This document shows positions 15,401 to 25,129 of a DNA stretch of 64,000 nt, piece after piece. Origin of the DNA: Arctopsyche grandis. Lineage: Eukaryota; Arthropoda; Insecta; Trichoptera; Hydropsychidae. Made by a program: the position numbers and the translations under genes. Location: NCBI RefSeq assembly GCF_051622035.1, contig NC_135357.1:31600191-31664190 (forward strand), read 5' to 3'. The notes beneath the pieces were generated by a model. That model was given only the letters and a program-made list of their open reading frames with translations. It was not told where the DNA came from and made no database searches. Each line of letters starts with the position of its first letter. The first letter of the stretch is position 1.

Positions 15401-16873
15401 TATAGCTTGTTTCGATGAAAAATCCTAATGAGACTTACAAATGAAACGATCTATTGTAAAGACAAATCATTGGGCCTATACATCCTAATAAATCAAAGGA
15501 TGTGTTATACAATCGAAAAGCTCAATTGGTAGGCATATCTTTAAAATATGTAGTATAGGGGAGAAAGGAATAAAATGACAATGTGGTTTAATGCACGACT
15601 ATTTAATGTGAAGTGAATCAGGAAGGAAGTAAAGTCGTAGCCACCAACATGGTCGAGTTGGTCCAAATTCGCAGGATGACAGCCCAATCTCGACCATTTA
15701 GAGCCTCTACAATAGTTTTAACACTTGCTTACTGTTATAAAAAAACTGCTAGCCACTGTGCTGGACGACAAGCGTCCAGTTAAAAATGTGTTTAAATAAT
15801 GAAATATCGGCGAGGTAAATTATTTTAATTAACTATAAAAATCATTTTATCGTGTCTTAATTGTCAAATAACAAAAAAAATAATAAACGTCTGAAGCAGA
15901 GCCGTCATTCTAAGGCAGATATCATTCTCATACTGACTGTTGAGCGCGGCGTGCTAAATTCCCCCTCTCTCTTGCATCTGTTTTTATTATTTCGGATTAA
16001 ATAATTCGAATTATAGAGATTTTTATGAGATATGAAGAGATATAATAAAATGAATATAAAGACCGTGCATTCAGTATATTTGGAGAAATCAAATAAAATA
16101 TAAATCCTGGTCACTTGCTATCCATCACAGTGCGGCAATTGTTAATGAAAGTTCACTCTATTTTTATGTTACACCAAAACTAAAATACAGAAAAGTCTGA
16201 AAAATATGGCTGACTTTGATTTTTTATCAATTTGAAGCATGCTTATAGATAATTTTGTTTTCATTTCAGACGACACGTGTTTGTAGTACCTTTGAGCCGT
16301 TGCCTTGCCAGGTTCCACTTCAACGGATGTGCCAGAATCTGTCCCACAGAATATGATCCAGTTTGCGGAACTGACGATAAGACTTACTCCAATCGCTGCT
16401 TCTTAGAGATGGAAAACTGTCGTTCAAGGTAATATTAGCTTTATTACAAAAATACTTTTACTATATGTTTTTACATACCTCCTTTTAGCTTCACTTACGA
16501 TCATAATTCAGGAAAAAATTTGCCTCTTATCCGATCGTTTTCATATTTTGCCATGTTGCTCATTTTGGTCATCAATATCAGTAAATGTATCCTCCGCCAT
16601 TACGATGGAGAAAAAAAATCGTTTTAGACGCGTTTGAAATTTGAATATCTGAAAAGTGCCTGACGTTTATCCAGTTTTTAGTTTTAAACATAGATGGCGG
16701 TAGTAAAATAAAATTATTTGTATTTTTATTCAAAATAATAATTTTATATACAAATTATAGACTTAATTAATTAAATTGCATGTTTAAATGTTTACAGGAG
16801 TCTGGTGCAATGGAAGCATTTGGGAAGTTGCGACCAACCACTGGCCGAAGAACCCAAAAATTATTTATATTAA
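406..16873 (+). CDS. Multi-domain Kazal-type serine protease inhibitor, 5' incomplete
   Basis: Eight exons are visible: 406-567, 1010-1153, 2792-2956, 6207-6368, 9001-9126, 14494-14670, 16270-16428 and 16798-16873 (stop TAA 16871-16873). Every junction is GT-AG and in the same phase (each exon ends two bases into a codon), and joining them gives 389 residues with no stop. The first visible exon starts at an acceptor, so the start codon and any signal peptide lie left of the window. At least seven six-cysteine Kazal modules are seen, with the family hallmark C-G-(S/T)-D-x3-Y-x3-C ([12 protein letters not shown] in exon 1, [12 protein letters not shown] in exon 7). Exons 1-4 and 7 hold one module each; the fifth module is split between exons 5 and 6, and exon 6 also carries the sixth. 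Kazal modules bind serine proteases through a loop after the second cysteine; the candidate P1 residues differ between modules, so several targets are likely. The protein is presumably extracellular. It resembles insect proteins annotated as dipetalogastin-like; the exact orthologue is not assigned. Confidence 0.9.
1277..1623 (-). repeat. LINE 3'-end fragment plus adjoining repeat, copy 2
   Basis: This begins with the reverse of the LINE 3' tail (TTTAAATGCTTTTTATTATTA) and continues through the same landmarks as copy 1 (CTACTGATCTACTGATCATT, AAAAAGAGCTCAAAAACC, GGTATAGACATTTTGTTG). It sits in the intron after the second Kazal exon. Together with copy 1 it brackets exons 1 and 2, which suggests either a local duplication or two insertions of the same repeat. 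Confidence 0.7.
1627..1890. mobile_element. Two tandem fold-back MITE units
   Basis: Two units about 135 bp apart each contain a hairpin around AAAAAAGGTTCGGCAAACCTTT. The second has longer arms: GCCGCTCATTGTTCAATTG on the left and GAAGAATGAGCGGC on the right, imperfectly complementary. A fragment of the same element is at 57973-58040, where it abuts a zinc-finger pseudogene exon. No clear target duplication was found, so the superfamily is not assigned. Confidence 0.55.
2380..2766 (-). other. Unrecognised antisense open frame in a Kazal intron
   Basis: A 128-codon open frame without an ATG lies in the intron before the third Kazal exon. It is more GC-rich than the flanks and its composition is protein-like, unlike most open frames in the window. 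A stretch around [17 protein letters not shown] is mildly reminiscent of death-fold helices (W-x-x-L-G/A), but I do not recognise the protein. It could be an exon of an antisense gene, a captured gene fragment or chance. Confidence 0.25.
3500..4110. mobile_element. Fold-back element containing a SINE
   Basis: The left arm (TGTAGGAACACGG, TTAGGAAAAACGTAC, TGTCCCTTACA) and right arm (TGTAAGGGACA, GTACGTTTTTCCT, CTTTCCTACA) are imperfect inverted complements. The middle is occupied by a SINE in antisense orientation. This is a fold-back transposon that was later a SINE target. Its superfamily is not assigned because the target duplication is unclear. Confidence 0.6.
3548..4022 (-). mobile_element. 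tRNA-derived SINE, antisense copy
   Basis: This reads antisense to the SINE family best seen at 53289-53742. The body marker CATCTATGGAGAGAAACC, the block GGTCTGGCCA near the head, and the head end ATGCTGCTGGTTAAC are present. The 3' tail end is degenerate. Confidence 0.65.
4512..5463 (-). mobile_element. SINE with tail type A, split by a MITE
   Basis: The antisense tail CCAGGAAGGCC / GGTAAACCC / GCGCCTTCCTG starts near 4540, the body follows, and the B-box complement GGATCGAACC is at about 4911. The head resumes after an inserted piggyBac-type MITE (4952-5436) and ends GAGCTATGCTGCTGGCTGA. It lies in the intron between the third and fourth Kazal exons. Confidence 0.75.
4952..5436. mobile_element. 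piggyBac-type MITE, copy 1
   Basis: Terminal inverted repeats GAGGGCTGTACA and TGTACAGCCCTC are flanked on both sides by TTAA, the target site that defines the piggyBac superfamily. The element is 485 bp with no coding capacity. An inverted copy of closely similar sequence is at 25348-25860. Both copies are inserted inside SINEs. Confidence 0.8.
7036..7330 (+). repeat. Interspersed repeat family I (CTTGTTTTACCCGGCTTCGCTCAG)
   Basis: The block ACCCGGCTTCGCTCAG, followed by AACAGCTTAAACATGGCGAA, recurs at 18470-18542 (reverse) and 36972-37200. The class is uncertain; no terminal repeats or coding region are seen. The rest of the intron from 6369 to 9000 is AT-rich with short CATACATATGTACATA runs and shows no gene. 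Confidence 0.5.
9456..9600 (-). repeat. Interspersed repeat family II, reverse fragment
   Basis: This holds the end block AATGTCTGTGTGTG, TCTCGAATAGGCTCCTAAAC and ATTACGATGGAACTTTCAGG, which is the reverse of the 3' part of the family seen at 13313-13640, 29466-29728 and 36690-36966. It is non-coding and of uncertain class. Confidence 0.55.
10301..10710 (-). mobile_element. SINE with tail type B, antisense
   Basis: The antisense tail TACACTCGCC / TTTACAGATCACTGCAAAGCG is at the left end. The body carries CATCTATGGAGACA. Towards the right are AGAACTGGCCAACAGC and the B-box complement GAATCGAACC. The copy ends near GCTAACCACTAGCTCTCG without the usual head end, so it is slightly 5'-truncated. 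Confidence 0.65.
10711..12534. other. Intron sequence, no gene seen
   Basis: This part of the intron between Kazal exons 5 and 6 is AT-rich. An imperfect inverted repeat lies around 11830-12010 (GGTGTCGGATGTCGG on the left, GACCGACAACACC on the right) and may be an old MITE. Nothing else is supported. Confidence 0.4.
12538..12807. mobile_element. PIF/Harbinger-type MITE
   Basis: Inverted ends GGGCGAAATCACACAG and CTGTGTGTTTTCGCCC are flanked by direct TAA triplets (12535-12537 and 12808-12810). A 3-bp T-A/T-A duplication with G/C-rich ends is typical of PIF/Harbinger elements. Its interior (CGATCATTGTCAAGCAAGCA, TTACCGAAAACACTCC) recurs at 19625-19850 and 22440-22640. Confidence 0.75.
13313..13640 (+). 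repeat. Interspersed repeat family II with CCCGTT array
   Basis: It starts CTAGCTGAACCCGGCATTC, contains a hexamer array (CCCGTT units), and ends in AGACAGACAGACAAACAGAC before an AT-rich tail. Similar copies are at 29466-29728 and 36690-36966, with a reverse copy at 18828-19232. The open frames in it are short and repeat-derived. Confidence 0.6.
13890..14346 (-). mobile_element. SINE with tail type B, antisense
   Basis: The tail reads CACTCGCC / TAACAGATTGCTCCAAAGCG / GCGAATG in antisense. The body block CATCTATGGAGAAA and the head end CACGCTGCTGGTTA are present. The tail arms can pair over eight bases. It ends about 150 bp before the acceptor of Kazal exon 6. Confidence 0.7.
15092..15227. 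mobile_element. Short MITE with GCGGGTTGACAC ends
   Basis: Inverted ends GCGGGTTGACACGATACG and CGTACTGTGTCAACCCGC bound a 136-bp element with an inner hairpin (CACTCGGACGTT / AACGTCCGAGTG). It is flanked by TA. It is non-coding and lies in the intron before Kazal exon 7. The superfamily could be Harbinger or Tc1/mariner. Confidence 0.65.
15240..16260. other. Intron sequence, no gene seen
   Basis: AT-rich intron between Kazal exons 6 and 7. I see no splice-supported exon or repeat with clear ends. Confidence 0.4.
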
Positions 16874-17154
16874 AATTGTAGTCGAAAACTATCATTAATT
16901 AAAAGAAATGTTTCGATGATGAAAAATTACATTTTTTCACGACAGCCTTATTTTTCAAGGTTTTTATATACAATATATTTAATGGAAAAACGAAAATTTC
17001 CATCAACTCAAAATATAATAGCGCATATTTCTCCAATATTACTATATATAAATATTTAATGTAATTTATTGCCATCCAGTACTGCCATTTTAATGGATTT
17101 TTATTAGGTGTATACGAATCTTTCGAAAACGTATGTATTTTAGTAACGAAAATT

Positions 17155-17160
17155 AATAAA
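17155..17160 (+). terminator. Candidate polyadenylation signal of the Kazal gene
   Basis: AATAAA lies about 280 bp after the stop codon in AT-rich 3' untranslated sequence and is a plausible transcript end for the Kazal gene. No nearer AATAAA after the stop was noticed. Confidence 0.5.
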
Positions 17161-18024
17161 GTATTGAGAAATGTGATTTAAAACTCTTCCATATTTATTT
17201 AGACAAAGTATAATAATAATAAAAAAAAAAAAACAATAAGTAGTAGTTATGATAATAGGTCCGCTTCTAAATATTACTACAATATATACTATACGTATTT
17301 TGAAAATTTAATTTTAAACCTACGTTAGATTTGTAAGTTTTTTTTTTAATATATTTTAATTATATATATATATACGACGTGATAATGTGTGCTTGTGTAG
17401 TTGTAGGATCGTGTGAGTGTGTGTATGTAAACTGCCAATTTAATTAAGTTATTTATTGTTACTTACTCATTATTCGACTTTTTATATGTGTATCGAATCT
17501 CATTTAGTCCTTCCATTATATTTAACATTTGAATGTAAATAATTTATAATGATTTGTTATAAATTCAAATATATTATTAATTCATATATACAACGTGAGT
17601 TTTCATGGACGCACTTGTATGAGAACAATTCAGCCAGTGTGTCACAACCCCTAGTAGAGTGTAGACGCTTTCATACTCTTGGATTACTGTACGATCGTAC
17701 ACCCTTGATAATTAATTCAATAAATAAAAAAAATATAAGAAAGAAACACACACACAATAATAAATTGAAATATAAAAATAATTATATTGATTTTCTGGTG
17801 TTTATATGTTATAAATATACACACATACATACATAGCTGCAGTACAAATCTTCAACAATAAGTCAATATAAGTGACAGGTGAGTTCTAATAAAACAACTG
17901 TATATTTTTATGGCATTTTTTTGCTGCAGTACTAAATTTTTACGATTTATTTATTATTGCTGTTGTTTTATATCCATAGTTACAAAATGAAAAAAAATCA
18001 ATCAGCATTTGATTATTATAACGA

Positions 18025-18175
18025 AATTATGTTCACAATACATCTTATATCTATTTTAATAGCTACTGATCTACTGATCATTTTCTATTTTACAATTTTA
18101 ATTTAATTTTGTTAGTAATCATAGTATTATCTTATTCTAATGTTAATGTACAGCATAACAGCATTAAAAGTACAG
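18025..18175 (-). repeat. LINE 3'-UTR fragment, copy 3
   Basis: The block from TTCACAATACATCTTATATC to AATGTTAATGTACAGCATAA is the reverse of the LINE 3' end at 59.8-59.97 kb and matches copies 1 and 2. It is non-coding. Confidence 0.65.
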
Positions 18176-18469
18176 TACATAAGGCTTATTCAATATAACA
18201 TGCCTTTTTTTGCAAATTATACAAATTTTAGTAGTTTTCCAATTCAAATTCGATTTTTTAACCTCCGTTTACATACAGATTCTTAGAGAAATGTGTGCTA
18301 ATGTTGATATTTGCATGGATTACTTGAATTAACAGTAGCTTTGTATGATTTAGTCAATAAATTATACCATTGACTGTTTAGCTATTGACTATTTGTCAAA
18401 AAAATACTCACCTAATTACTTTATATTTTATTCGATTCAAATAAATTTAATAAAAAAACGAATGAATAT

Positions 18470-18542
18470 TTACTATTAGATTCGCCATGTTTAAGCTGTT
18501 TATATTACAAACACTGAGCGAAGCCGGGTAAAACAACTAGTA
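18470..18542 (-). repeat. Interspersed repeat family I, reverse fragment
   Basis: It contains TTCGCCATGTTTAAGCTG and CTGAGCGAAGCCGGGT, followed by AAAACAACTAG, the reverse complement of the start of the copy at 7036. Confidence 0.55.
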
Positions 18543-18827
18543 ATTTATATACTACTAATAGTTTATTTTAAAAATAGTGATTGAAATAAAATGACCATTC
18601 AATTCGCTGCTCATAAATGTGATTTGTATCAAATAAGTGGTTACGACAGTTCTATGAGAACTTGCACAATTTTAGTGTTATATTTAATTAAGTGGTGATT
18701 TTATTTCAATATATGTATATTGAGAGAAAGATGGTCTTAAAAAGTTTCATTCATCAAATAGTCAATGTGTGATTGAATTAATCAATTCTTCATTTTTTTT
18801 TATAAAAGCTCATATACATATGTTTGT

Positions 18828-19232
18828 ATCTATCTATATACGTATAGGTATGTATAAAAATCAATGTTTATCTGTTTGTCTGTCACGTATGCGTTCCTAT
18901 ACCATTCAACCGATTGCGATGAAACCTACAGGAGTTATTATGTGTATGTCCGCGATGGTTTCAATAAAAAAAATCCCCAAAAACGAGAACGAAAACGGGA
19001 AAAACGGGAATAAGTGGCATTGCATGGCAAATAATTTCAAATCAGTTCGCAACCTACGCTGTTTAGGTTAAAATCAACAAACAATTGAAATAATTGAAAA
19101 AGTGTTCGCCGCCTAGATTTTTCCGACAAATGGGAACGGTAACGAAAATGGGAACGTGAACGGGAACGGGAACGGGAACGAGAATTGCATGCGTTATTGT
19201 GGCATTGCAACGCTTGCCGGGTTCAGCTGGTT
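18828..19232 (-). repeat. Interspersed repeat family II, reverse copy
   Basis: It runs from an ATCTATATACGTATAGG start, through CACGTATGCGTTCCTATACC and an array of GGGAAC/GGGAAA hexamers, to TTGCCGGGTTCAGCTGG. The 100-residue open frame over it is made of repeat sequence and is not a gene. Confidence 0.6.
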
Positions 19233-19624
19233 ACGTATAAAAGATAACGCATACCTTCGAATGAATAAAATAATAAATACCACTCATCAAACAAGGAATC
19301 ATCAATAAAAACCACACATTCTTTTTTTGTCAACAAAAATCCATGGAAACATTGAAGAAACTTAAATTCTCATAATGGTTATTTTATTCAAATATATCCA
19401 ACAAATGAATAGCAATTACATTAATTGAAAACTTTTTATTTAAAACTTCAAACAAATGAATTAAATTATTTACTATCATTATTTTAAGTAACATATGTAC
19501 ATATATTATATTATAAACACATTTAAGATCATAAATATAATATCGCTATTCTGTATGTGTGTGTGTGTGTCTGTGTAAGATAACGCACATGTTTTTTTTT
19601 TAAATAAAATAGTTTTAGACATGC

Positions 19625-19850
19625 GAAAAAAATGTGGAATGCCTTGCACATACTCATGGAACGCCCAGCACACACCGTCCCAAAATCACCCCCCTTGAAT
19701 ATTTTCGGTAAAATTGTATCCTTGTATTTATCCTTGCTTGACAGTGATCGATAACGGTGTATATCATATTTGAAGAAATGTAGGAGAACCCCCCTGGGGG
19801 GGAGCCAAGCACATGACGTGCCGTTCTTCCCCGTGTGATTTCAACATACA
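19625..19850. mobile_element. Harbinger-type MITE, degraded copy
   Basis: The interior matches the element at 12538-12807 in reverse (ACGCCCAGCACAC, TTTTCGGTAAAATTGTATCC, GACGTGCCGTTCTTCC). The right end CCGTGTGATTTC lacks the terminal GCCC, so the copy has lost at least one end. Confidence 0.55.
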
Positions 19851-19869
19851 TACATATATACGTCATAGC

Positions 19870-21150
19870 TAAAACACTGCGAACAAAACGTACGAATATA
19901 ATAACGAAAGAAAAAAACTTATTTATATACTGCTAAGTCTCTGAGCATTTAGCACCGTCTATTTATTACCACCGAAAATTTATTTAATTATTTTTTTCTT
20001 CTGTTGGTGTTTTATATTGTTTATATGTACATAGGTAGTTTTTACCGTTTTCTTTTCATATTAAACAATTAAATATAAATATGAAATTAAATATATTTAA
20101 AAGGTATTTGAAAAAATTACATTACGTTTAATTTTTTACTTTATCTATGTATGTACGTAGTAACAATAGATGAAGTTTTGTCATCATGCGAAAATTCGAA
20201 CTCGAGATTTTGACTGATTCGAACTCAGAATCGATCACTGATCACGTTTTCATGATCTAGAAAAAATGTGTGTGTGTGTATTTTGGGGATATTTTTAATA
20301 CCGTTAGTTCTATCGAACCGAAACTTAGTATCGGTTAATGAAATTTTTATCGACACGTCGTAATTTTTTTTCAAATTTTTAAGTTGACCGGAAATGGTAC
20401 CTCCCCTTATAGGTGTCCTCTTTTTTTATTTTTATTTAATAACTTAATATTCCAACACCCGTGCGATGATATATTTCATCGAGTACAACACTAGTGTAAT
20501 ATAAACACATTTAAGATATACATAATACAACACATGAAATATATACATGCATGCATAAAAGGTTATCTCACTTATTTTTACTTCACAATGGTAATATCGC
20601 ACAAAAGTTACATGCAGATACAGGCACACAACTTGAATTTTGTGGTAGTTTTATTTTTATTCGGAGTTTGAGCTCTTTACGGTGATTTGGGTTAAGCGAT
20701 AGCCGGTCTGGGTTTCAGTCTGTGACACGTGGTGCCTGGTATGAATGAGACTTTCGGAACATCTCGTGCTATATAGCGTGCAAATACATATTTAGAATCG
20801 TTGAATTCCGGCAATATTTACCCCGGAAGTCGGATTTGTGCACGAGACCATAACTTTTCACCATCGCAATAAAAGGACGCCCGGAAAATCAATGAAAATT
20901 ATACGAAACGAGCGCGGCTTTCAAGGAGACCTACCAAAAAAAAACTACCTACATTTCCATCCCGTCTATTATATTATTATGGGTCGCACACAATACGGCC
21001 AATCAGTCGTTAATCGATACCTGTCGTATTTTTACTTGCGACTTATTTATTATTTCGGAATTTTTTTCTCGACGATCGATCGTTCTGTAAAAATGAAACG
21101 ATTTTCGCCAAGGCATCAATGGTGCTTTCATAAACGCGCCATGTTTTGTA
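19870..21150. other. Intergenic stretch, no gene seen
   Basis: AT-rich sequence without recognised features. A 106-codon open frame at 20838-21158 has no splice or similarity support. Confidence 0.4.
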
Positions 21151-21395
21151 AGTATTAGGGCGAAATCAGACAGCGGTGAATGTGTAGCATATGCGAAAAG
21201 GAGCCGCCGTTTTAATTGGTTTATCTCCAGGTTTAAGTGCTGTCGGCTAACAATGGAAACCCCCGAATGGACTTAGTGGTCGGTAACGGCACCCAGCCAC
21301 TTCCCGCTAGAGTTCTCAGAATTGACAGCACGAAAGCGTGGGAGTGCATGCCGAGACCGTGGGACTGCATATCTAGTACGTGACTATAACAATAG

Positions 21396-22174
21396 TGTTG
21401 CGTAGGGGTGGGTGGAGGATCCAAGTAAAAGGCCAACAGTCGTATCACAGCATTTATTGATGATTCAGGAGATACACGCACGGTCACTGCTCCGTCCAGA
21501 ATGAATTATATCGCCTACGTACCGCCTTATAAAGGGTAGATCTCTCAGGACGCCTAATCTGTTTACCTGTTGTATAGTCACGTATTCGGATATGTATTTC
21601 CACGACGTTGGGTCTCCCCGTACCGATTCTGAGAAATTTATTTTATTTTTTATTTTTATTTTACATATATACCAGGAAGGCCTTACAGGTAAATCCCAAT
21701 GCGCCTTCCTGGCCAATTACAAATACAAATACAGCATTTTTTATTATAAGTCGTTGAATTGCGAGACACTGAAAAAACTCGCAAATTAACGAGACATCTA
21801 TGAATTGTACATAAATTTTTATTGTACATCAATCAAATTTTTCAAATAGTGGTGACATAGTAGGTAGGAAGGATTTTTAGCCAATTTTTTTTCCGGGAAC
21901 CGTTTCAACAATGAAACAGAGAAAATTGGCAAACTCTGATAGGAAACGATCAACCTGGAGTCACAAATCCAGGTCTGACCAACAGCATACTCTGAAAAAT
22001 TCATTTTCATTCAGGGATAGAACCCGGCACCTAACTAATAACGGTCATTGTTTAGCCTAAATGCACTTAGAGTCCAGATATAATCTTTGGAAGTAAGTGC
22101 ATGCATTTAGTTAATCCGATAACAGATATCCGTTGGTCTAAGTGCAATTCGCTCAATCCACGGCGTACGTAACA
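21396..22174. mobile_element. Solo LTR A, split by a SINE
   Basis: It starts TGTTGCGTAGGGGTGGG and ends CGTACGTAACA, with the 4-bp direct repeat ATAG on both sides. The interior matches LTR B base for base over long stretches (GGATCCAAGTAAAAGGCC, CACGGTCACTGCTCCGTCC). A SINE interrupts it. TG...CA ends and a 4-bp duplication fit a Gypsy- or BEL-type LTR left by recombination. Confidence 0.75.
21637..22031 (-). mobile_element. SINE with tail type A inserted in solo LTR A
   Basis: The antisense tail ACCAGGAAGGCC ... GCGCCTTCCTGG, the body, and the B-box complement GGATAGAACCCGG are present. The interrupted sequence is GAGAAAT / AACTAATAACGG, which is continuous in LTR B. The head is truncated. 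Confidence 0.75.
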
Positions 22175-22351
22175 ATAGTAAACAAACGCGTCGAGGAAGA
22201 TGCAGTGAGCGACCTGCCTTTTATAAGCAGGTTACTTAGGCTATATGAAGGCATTCTGGACGGAGCACTGGCAGTGCGTGGATCTCCTTAATCACCCAAT
22301 AAATGCTGTGAATGCTTTTATTTGGATTCTCCACCCACTCCTACGTAATAA

Positions 22352-22712
22352 TAGTTTTAAACATATAGAAAAAATGTGACGTTCATGGCACGCGTGCATG
22401 GGATAGTCCTTTCAAAACGACACATTCGACCTGTGTCGTTGAAATTGTATGGTAGTATTTATCCTTGATCGACATTGATCTATACCAAAACGACCCCTTG
22501 GACCATTTTCGGTAAAATTGTATCCTTGCTTGACAATGATCGATAGCGGTGTATCCCATATTCGTTATCGATCACTGTCAAGCAAGGATTCAATTTTACC
22601 GAAAATGGTCCAAATGATCGTTTTAGTATGTGTTTTGGAATGTGTCGTTTTGAAAGGACTATTCCATGCACGCGTGCCATGAATATCACATTTTTTCTAT
22701 GTATATGTTTAA
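22352..22712. repeat. Long imperfect hairpin
   Basis: Arms of about 165 bp centre near 22545. The left carries GAAAAAATGTGAC, CATGGCACGCGTGCATGG and ATCCTTGCTTGACA; the right carries the complements TGTCAAGCAAGGAT, CCATGCACGCGTGCCATG and TCACATTTTTTC. The central sequence is shared with the Harbinger-type MITEs, suggesting two copies joined head to head. Confidence 0.65.
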
Positions 22713-22715
22713 TAC

Positions 22716-23118
22716 TATTGCGTAGGGGTGGGTGGAGGATCCAAGTAAAAGGCCAACAGTCGTTTCACAGCATTTATTGATGATTCAGGAGATACACGCA
22801 CGGTCACTGCTCCGTCCAGAATGACCTGATATCGCCTACATACCGCCTTATAAAGGGTAGATCTCTCAGGACGCCTAATCTGTTTACCTGTGGTATAGTC
22901 ACGTATTCGGATATGTATTTCCATGACATTGGGTCTCCCCGTATCGATTCTGAGAAATAACTAATAACGGTCATTGTTTAGCCTAAATGCACTTAGAGTC
23001 CAGATATAATCCTGGAAGTAAGTGCAAGCACTTACATAGTTAATCCGATAACAGATAACCCTTGAACGGTCACATAGTTTCTGGGATTCTATTCGCTTAA
23101 TCCGCAGCGTACGTAACA
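22716..23118. mobile_element. Solo LTR B
   Basis: A 403-bp copy of LTR A without the SINE. It starts TATTGCGTAGGGG (the expected TG is mutated) and ends CGTACGTAACA, with ATAC duplicated at 22712-22715 and 23119-23122. It has no coding capacity. Confidence 0.75.
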
Positions 23119-23169
23119 ATACTATCTAAAAAAATCCACGTGCCACATTCACCGCTGTCTGATTTAGTA

Positions 23170-25120
23170 TTTCATATATGAAATTTTGACTTAGTTTGAA
23201 AAGTATACGGAACGAGAAAACTATTCGACAGATTTTCAACAAACTTTCAATGGAATATTCACAATGTTTCAAAATCTATTTTATTATTCCAATAATTCAA
23301 TATAAACTCGTACGAGAAGTACATTTAAGGCGCAGACACTCGTAGCCATGCCATACAGCACGGCATGGCTAGGTAGACTCAAGCTGTAAATGGGAGTGTC
23401 TAAAGTCATTGTTTATTAGTACGATTTTATTATTTTGACAAGTTTCTCCAACATTTCTTCAAATATGGAAATCACCATTGTCGATTATTGTCAAACATAT
23501 GTCGATACAAGGATAATGTATCACCAAAAACACTCCTGAGGATGAGTTTTGATCTGGCATAGATCAGACATACTAGCGTTTTTTAGCCAGCAGTATGGCT
23601 CGGTGGTTGCGTTTATGTTTAGCACCGAGTGATTACTGGGTTCGATCTCGTGCTAATATTTAATACTCTGGTTAGACTTGGATATGTGTGACTCCAAGTT
23701 GATCGTCTCTTATCAGAGTTTGCTAATTTGTCTGATTTTCATTGTTTAAACGGTTCCTCATATTGGCAAAAATCATCCTACCAACGTCAAGTTCCTGATG
23801 ACTATTTTTCGAAACATGTATATAGATTCTACTCTGGATAATCTCAAATATTCAGTATTTATGTACATATATGTATATGTGTGCTGGCAGATATAATATC
23901 AAGCTTCTCAAAGTAATATTATTGTATATCAAATAAGACATATGTACTTACATAAAAATAAACAAATTTAATACTCGTTCGAAAAAAATTCAGTCAAAAT
24001 CTCAAGGCTGAATTTCCTTATGATCTCATAATATTGATTAAAATTATGCGAATACATATGTATATGTATGTAAGATCAGAATGCACACGGATTAGACCAA
24101 ACAGCGTTTAGTATACGTATATACGTCCTGCCAAAAGGCAGGTGCTCCATGTACGGTTATATACTAGGAAGTACACACTCCGTCCACACACACTAGGCAC
24201 TTTCACCAACTGCTCATTTTGCACGTTCAAAAATCTTTCCTACATTTATGACGTTTAATTTCTTGTACTGTACTGGGGCATGCACAATATAAAGTCAAAC
24301 AATAAACTATTTCAAACAATGAAAGTATTTCAAGTTCATATTTTGACTTAATATTCTATATTGAATTTGTAAATGAAAACGAATGTAGCTATATATCTAT
24401 GTATTATATATAGGTATGTATGTATTTACATGCAATGCGACATGTACCTGGACAACGCCTGATACTCACAAATCACAGAAACCATATGATATGCATTGAC
24501 TTACCTTGACCCATATATTTACATATACAGTGGCGGGTCTTCAAGGGCCCACATACATTTCTCCTTACTAAAATAGAAAATAGTTTTTGTTTATTGTTGG
24601 TGTCTCGTCGAGAGTCAACAAGTGTTTGTTTATGTGGTTCGTAATTCAGGTCGGGGCAGTCGCTTATCTGGCGTGGTCCCGTAGTCGCCAGCTTCAGTTT
24701 ATCTGCTACTCTTAACTGACACTTACGAGAGGTACTGTGTGTAGAGTGTGGACAGTCAATCGAAGCAGAGAAAAAAGATCCGTATTATCGAATACAGAAA
24801 GCCGCTTTTATTTCGCTGCGTAAAGGTCTCTTTGGGGCAGAATACACCAGCTCCGGTCGTCTATATTCCATATACGATTTGAAAAATACACGATACGGTC
24901 AACGTTTTTCGACATTTTAACTATATTTTCCAAGGTATGTTTAAATTGTTAATCACAATATGACATTTTATTCATTTCTTTTTTGCTTTTTCATTTTTGC
25001 TTTTTCAGAACACATAATAAACAAGGTTGGTAATTTGTTAAAAAAATAATAATTTTCCTTGCATAAAATATTTTAAGGGGGAGGAGGCTTTAGCCTTTTC
25101 GTGCCCCACCTCATTTTGTT
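23170..25120. other. Intergenic stretch, SINE fragment and possible hAT end only
   Basis: Apart from the SINE 5' part at 23585-23786 I see no gene. CAGTGGCGGGTC at 24530 resembles a hAT end and ends in GGCACG-like sequence near 25105, but no matching right end was found. Short CATACATATGTA runs are common. Confidence 0.35.
23585..23786 (+). mobile_element. SINE 5' half
   Basis: It begins AGCCAGCAGTATGGCTCGG with A-box-like and B-box-like (GGGTTCGATC) pol III promoter blocks and runs through GTTTAAACGGTTCCTCA. The tail is missing. Confidence 0.7.
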
Positions 25121-25129
25121 TATTTATTT

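Larger units (their letters stand above)
21158..23165. mobile_element. Composite of nested elements inside a Harbinger-like shell
   Basis: The left boundary, TTA followed by GGGCGAAATCAGACAGCGG, and the right block CCGCTGTCTGATTT are inverted complements and belong to the family of the 12.5-kb MITE. Between them lie two solo LTRs, one SINE and a long hairpin. The final bases of the right end are missing. Confidence 0.55.

Noticed and set aside
24530-25110. hAT element starting CAGTGGCGGGTC
   Set aside because: No inverted right end or 8-bp duplication was found, so it is only mentioned as possible.
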